Shown here: one piece after another, positions 61,601 through 64,000 of the stretch
How positions within the stretch are numbered: position 1 is the stretch's first letter
Layout of the letters: each line of letters starts with the position of its first letter
Source: Pelargonium tetragonum
Taxonomy: Eukaryota > Streptophyta > Magnoliopsida > Geraniales > Geraniaceae
Assembly: GCA_036897445.1 (NCBI GenBank)
Contig: JAYMTL010000022.1
Location: 111,231-175,230, forward strand
Length of the DNA stretch: 64,000 nucleotides
Direction of reading: 5' to 3'
Made by a program: the position numbers and the translations under genes
Notes under the pieces: model-generated
The model's database searches: none
What the model saw: only the letters and a program-made list of their open reading frames with translations
What the model was told of the DNA's origin: nothing

Positions 61601-62380
61601 GTTAACAGAAGGAATTTACAACTAAATTTAGATAGAATCTTCTTTTATTACATATAAAAAGCTTGAAAGTTAGTTTAAAATGGTACATCGAAGTCTCGAG
61701 AGCAGTAGTAATAGTAAAATTAAGTCATGTACTAGATGCTATATTCATTATCCGCAACCTGCTCTTAAAAAGGTTTTTGTGGACATACTTTTAATAGTCA
61801 TTTCATTACCTTGGCTAAAAAGACTAGGTGTTATACGTTGTAGGTACCTTACCTATCCTTGAGGAAAAGTTAAAAAGGAAGAGGGTTTCCTTGCTAGACT
61901 CTAGATAGAATCTTCTTTTTTTACGCCGGACCCGATTGCCTAAACCAGGACCCTGCTTCATCTTTAGGGGCTTTAGTAAATAGTTTTAACGCTTGAACTT
62001 GATGTAATTGGGCCTAGACTTTGTAAATTTATTCGTTTCACAAGGATACTTGTATTTCCATTCGAGATTAAGCAGTAGCTCCTGAAGAGAAACCCTGCTC
62101 ATTTTCATTTTATATACCCAAGCGCACTAAATATACTTTAACTACTATAATAGCTCGAGTGAATGAAGTAATACGTTCTTGTAGTTATGCCGCGGAACCA
62201 AAAAACTAAATCCACTTGTGTCGATATAAGACCCTTCCATAGAGGCTATTAAGAAATCACTCTTCAATGTTCTTAAATCTTGTAAGTTTCCTCCATGCTT
62301 TATATTCAACCCCAGGTTTAGGACTCGGGTTACCCCTTTTTTAAAGGAAACCCCGTATATACCTCGTATTCTACTTCAAT
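55661..62380. other. Gene-less AT-rich sequence to the junction
   Basis: No gene is visible. Short frames at 56,216-56,428, 57,406-57,603 and 61,680-61,862 match no family known to me. On the minus strand near 58,131-58,175 the phrase GGGCCGAAAACCCTTGGGTCA resembles the anticodon region of trnF, but there is no T-arm. Confidence 0.5.
61629..61919. repeat. 18-bp direct repeat pair flanking 255 bp
   Basis: TAGATAGAATCTTCTTTT occurs exactly at 61629-61646 and again at 61902-61919, and both copies are followed by a TTAC within a few bases. The enclosed stretch carries only a 60-codon unrecognised frame. It could be an old duplication or the scars of a small insertion. Confidence 0.75.
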
Positions 62381-63265
62381 TTACTACAGTAACTATAAAC
62401 ACGCACCTACTTCTTTTTTTATCTTCTTCTTTTCTATGGTGTTCATTTTTTGCAAGTGTTTGGCCTAAAAAAAGATTAGGAAGGTTAAAAAAAAAACAAT
62501 ATTTCAGTAAAAGAAAATGATTCAAGATATTATCAAACAAAACTTGAGTTCTTAAAAAATATGCTAAAATTGTGTTGAACATTTGTTTATTTATTAATTA
62601 ACCAAATAAGAATGAACCATAAACAAACTTTCTAGTTTATCTATTCATTGAGTAAAATTACATTATATGAAAATTACAGATACATGTGCAACCACCAAAT
62701 TTTATAATTATAATAAGTATACATTACATTATAATATTTATCTAGATACATTGATAATGAAGTTTTCAACCTTTGCAAGCAAAATATGATGTCACATCTG
62801 TGTACTAAAAAAGCTATTACCACATATAAACTATTACACAAGTATAAGTTTAAGTAACACACTTATATGTCATAAATTAATCTTCATTTCTAAAGTTTGG
62901 ACATTTTTGTCTTAAGAATCGTCAACACCCCATTGAAAATCTTAGGTTGAAAAAGAACCCATCAACCATGTGAATTCATTACAGGCAGCAAAGCAAACAC
63001 ATGCATTTAAGCTGCATAGTGAATTCCAACATATACTTTTGCACTTTGACAATAGGCAACAGATAAATCAGTGATCACGGAACCTCACTCCCTGTATACT
63101 AAATGTTATATCCATTCAGGTCTGTGAACCACAGTGCACATAAAAATAATTAAATAAATAAAACAGCTGCACACAATCTACATGCATTCTTTTCTATAAA
63201 TCAACCATGCTAAATGGACCAGTTCACCAATTAGAGAAGGGACAAACAATACAGAGAGAAGTTAG
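62381..63265. other. Plant nuclear-type non-coding sequence
   Basis: From about 62,390 the texture changes. CA and TG dinucleotides become common, the GC-cored palindromes stop, and long A/T stretches typical of plant intergenic or intronic DNA appear. The short minus-strand frames here (62,376-62,582 and 62,674-62,862) have the look of translated low-complexity DNA. If the E2-like gene continued normally, its further exons should lie here on the minus strand. I looked for the next conserved E2 segments and did not see them. Confidence 0.55.
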
Positions 63266-63296
63266 TCAACTATATAAGGGCATTACAGGCAGCAAA
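62977..63296 (+). repeat. 16-bp direct repeat pair beside the truncated exon
   Basis: CATTACAGGCAGCAAA occurs at 62977-62992 and 63281-63296. The right copy ends 11 bases before the point where similarity to the E2 exon stops (63,307). This placement suggests a rearrangement or insertion at that point. Confidence 0.8.
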
Positions 63297-63306
63297 TGCA
63301 AATTTT

Positions 63307-63439
63307 CAATATTGATGCTACTATTATAGGTAAAGCTCTTACCATCTTTGCAACTTGCATTAACAACTGGGTGTTGAGCGAGTGCCATTGCTGTAGCTTT
63401 GGCCAACAATGCAGTCATGGTCACACCCATTGGCTTCAC
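63307..63439 (-). pseudogene. LTA2: Exon fragment of plastid pyruvate dehydrogenase E2 (dihydrolipoyl acetyltransferase)
   Basis: Read on the minus strand, 44 codons begin VKPMGVTMTALLAKA, continue through ALAQHPVVNASCKDGKS and end YNSSINI. This is the conserved start of the catalytic (2-oxoacid dehydrogenase acyltransferase) domain of plant plastid PDC E2, LTA2 and its paralogue LTA3. The enzyme transfers acetyl from lipoyl to CoA inside plastids to feed fatty-acid synthesis. The exon opens after a good acceptor (TTTTCAG before GTG, phase 0) with a pyrimidine-containing intron upstream. The match continues one base past the final Ile codon and then stops. No GT donor follows, and the frame instead runs ENLHLLP to a stop at about 63,266. 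In intact proteins the domain continues with an Ala/Val-rich strand and, much later, the catalytic His motif; neither is present. This is a truncated copy or captured exon; a real gene using an unusual donor is possible but less likely. LTA2 or LTA3 cannot be separated on 44 residues. Confidence 0.85.
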
Positions 63440-63761
63440 CTGAAAATTGTCGAAAACCGAAAATATCAACACAGTGAAAGCAAATCATAACTAGAGCTAC
63501 ATGTGAAACATGGACGACAGTTAACAATGTTAATACTAAATTGTAGTCTTTGGTTGATGACTTAACCTCTTTTCTTCGTTTGACTCACAATGCCTAATCG
63601 CAATGCAATTGATGAGAAAATAAAGCACTAAACATCGAACAAACCTAAGAAATGTGATGAACCATGTCTAACTCAATTGAAAGAGAGACATTGAACTAAG
63701 CCACAAATTGAACAAATCCAAAAATTTATTAAACCCTAACGTGAACAAATACAAAACTAAC
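63440..63761 (-). other. Probable intron between the two right-end coding pieces
   Basis: On the minus strand the stretch begins GTTAGT after TCATCG and ends TTTTCAG before the E2 exon, giving a 322-bp GT...AG intron of typical plant length and A/T richness. Both borders are phase 0, so the upstream frame and the E2 exon join without a shift. The donor is acceptable but not perfect (GTTAGT rather than GTAAGT). Confidence 0.45.
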
Positions 63762-64000
63762 CGATGAAATGCTTCCGTTGGTCTTCAAATCGGAGGTCTT
63801 GGTCTTCAAATCGGCGCCGGAGGTCTTCAAATCGGAGCCGTTGGAGAGAGGCCGAGGCGGAGGACCAAGCTTGGCCGGAGGAGAGGGCTCGGACCAAGCT
63901 TGGCCGGAGGAGAGGGCTCGGACCAAGCTTGGCTCCGACCGAGGCCGAGACGTTGCCGGAGGTGGAGGCCGAGACGTCGCCGGTTGAAGAGGCCGAGCCC
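63762..64000 (-). CDS. Partial Pro/Ser-rich first-exon-like frame, open at the window edge
   Basis: On the minus strand one frame is open from the end of the window to the candidate donor at 63,762. It is GC-rich, unlike everything else in the window. The peptide is rich in Pro, Ser, Arg and Ala, then has three DLKT units at seven-residue spacing before ISS. It matches no protein I recognise and does not resemble the lipoyl domain or transit peptide expected upstream of an E2 catalytic exon. A start codon is not visible in this frame inside the window. Because it joins the E2 exon in phase, it may be the beginning of a chimeric gene. It could also be a GC-rich promoter or 5'-leader stretch that happens to be open. 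Confidence 0.35.
63781..63835 (-). repeat. 21-bp repeat, three copies, seven residues per unit
   Basis: GTCTTCAAATCGG on the plus strand recurs at 63781-63793, 63802-63814 and 63823-63835, exactly 21 bases apart. On the minus strand each unit encodes DLKT with variable linkers (TSGA, TKTS, TNGS). The 21-base spacing keeps the frame. Confidence 0.85.
63862..63932 (-). repeat. 29-bp tandem repeat, two full copies and a partial third
   Basis: GGACCAAGCTTGGCCGGAGG plus nine more bases repeats exactly at 63862-63890 and 63891-63919, and a third copy starts at 63920 and breaks off after 13 bases. Because 29 is not a multiple of three, successive copies are read in different frames, so the encoded peptide is not a simple repeat. 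This argues for slippage in low-complexity DNA. Confidence 0.9.

Noticed and set aside
63296-63490. Plus-strand 64-codon frame over the E2 exon
   Set aside because: It is a shadow of the minus-strand exon, whose protein match is clear.
63729-63987. Plus-strand Gly-rich frame at 63,769-63,987
   Set aside because: It is the complement of the repeat-bearing minus frame; its Gly/Arg-rich composition comes from the GC-rich repeats and it has no link to the minus-strand E2 exon.

Overview
The window has two unlike parts. Positions 1 to about 62,380 (97%) are AT-rich DNA with no gene I can support: the longest open frame on either strand is about 103 codons, close to chance for this composition, and no product is recognisable. 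Positions about 62,390 to 64,000 look like ordinary flowering-plant nuclear DNA. They hold, on the minus strand, an exon that clearly matches the catalytic domain of the plastid pyruvate dehydrogenase E2 subunit (dihydrolipoyl acetyltransferase, LTA2/LTA3 family).

The best clue to the origin of the large part is a 74-nt segment at 4,433-4,506 (minus) that aligns without gaps to my recollection of plant mitochondrial trnF(GAA) at about 51 of 74 positions. Its centre is almost intact, its acceptor stem is ruined and its anticodon is changed. About 50 bases beyond it, on the same strand, lies a more decayed trnP(UGG)-like segment. Weaker tRNA-like relics (trnS-like, trnW-like and others) occur at 5.8, 34.5, 43.2 and 47.4 kb. 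I infer that the 62 kb is decayed or fast-evolving plant mitochondrial-type DNA, either a nuclear insertion (NUMT) or a gene-empty mitochondrial chromosome. A mis-joined contig cannot be excluded.

Layout of the large part. 1-6.6 kb: featureless except tRNA relics and short repeats. 6.6-28.1 kb: alternating blocks of strong strand asymmetry. G exceeds C on the plus strand at about 6.6-8.1, 12.6-13.95 and 18.75-22.95 kb. C exceeds G at about 8.3-12.0, 13.96-14.9 and 23.4-28.1 kb. Two G-rich blocks share diverged direct repeats, so they are probably old copies of one element. 28.1-54.3 kb: little skew, many short GC-cored palindromes, several perfect hairpins. 54.3-55.7 kb: one more C-skewed block. 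55.7-62.4 kb: featureless.

Right end, read leftwards on the minus strand: a Pro/Ser-rich frame open at the window edge with two small in-frame tandem repeats; a possible donor site; a 322-bp intron-like stretch; then the E2 exon, which stops matching exactly after the Ile of its last conserved motif and runs into a stop codon. The two pieces join in phase, so this is a truncated or chimeric gene copy, or a gene fragment that has been moved. No promoter, CRISPR array, rRNA gene or intact mobile element could be supported.
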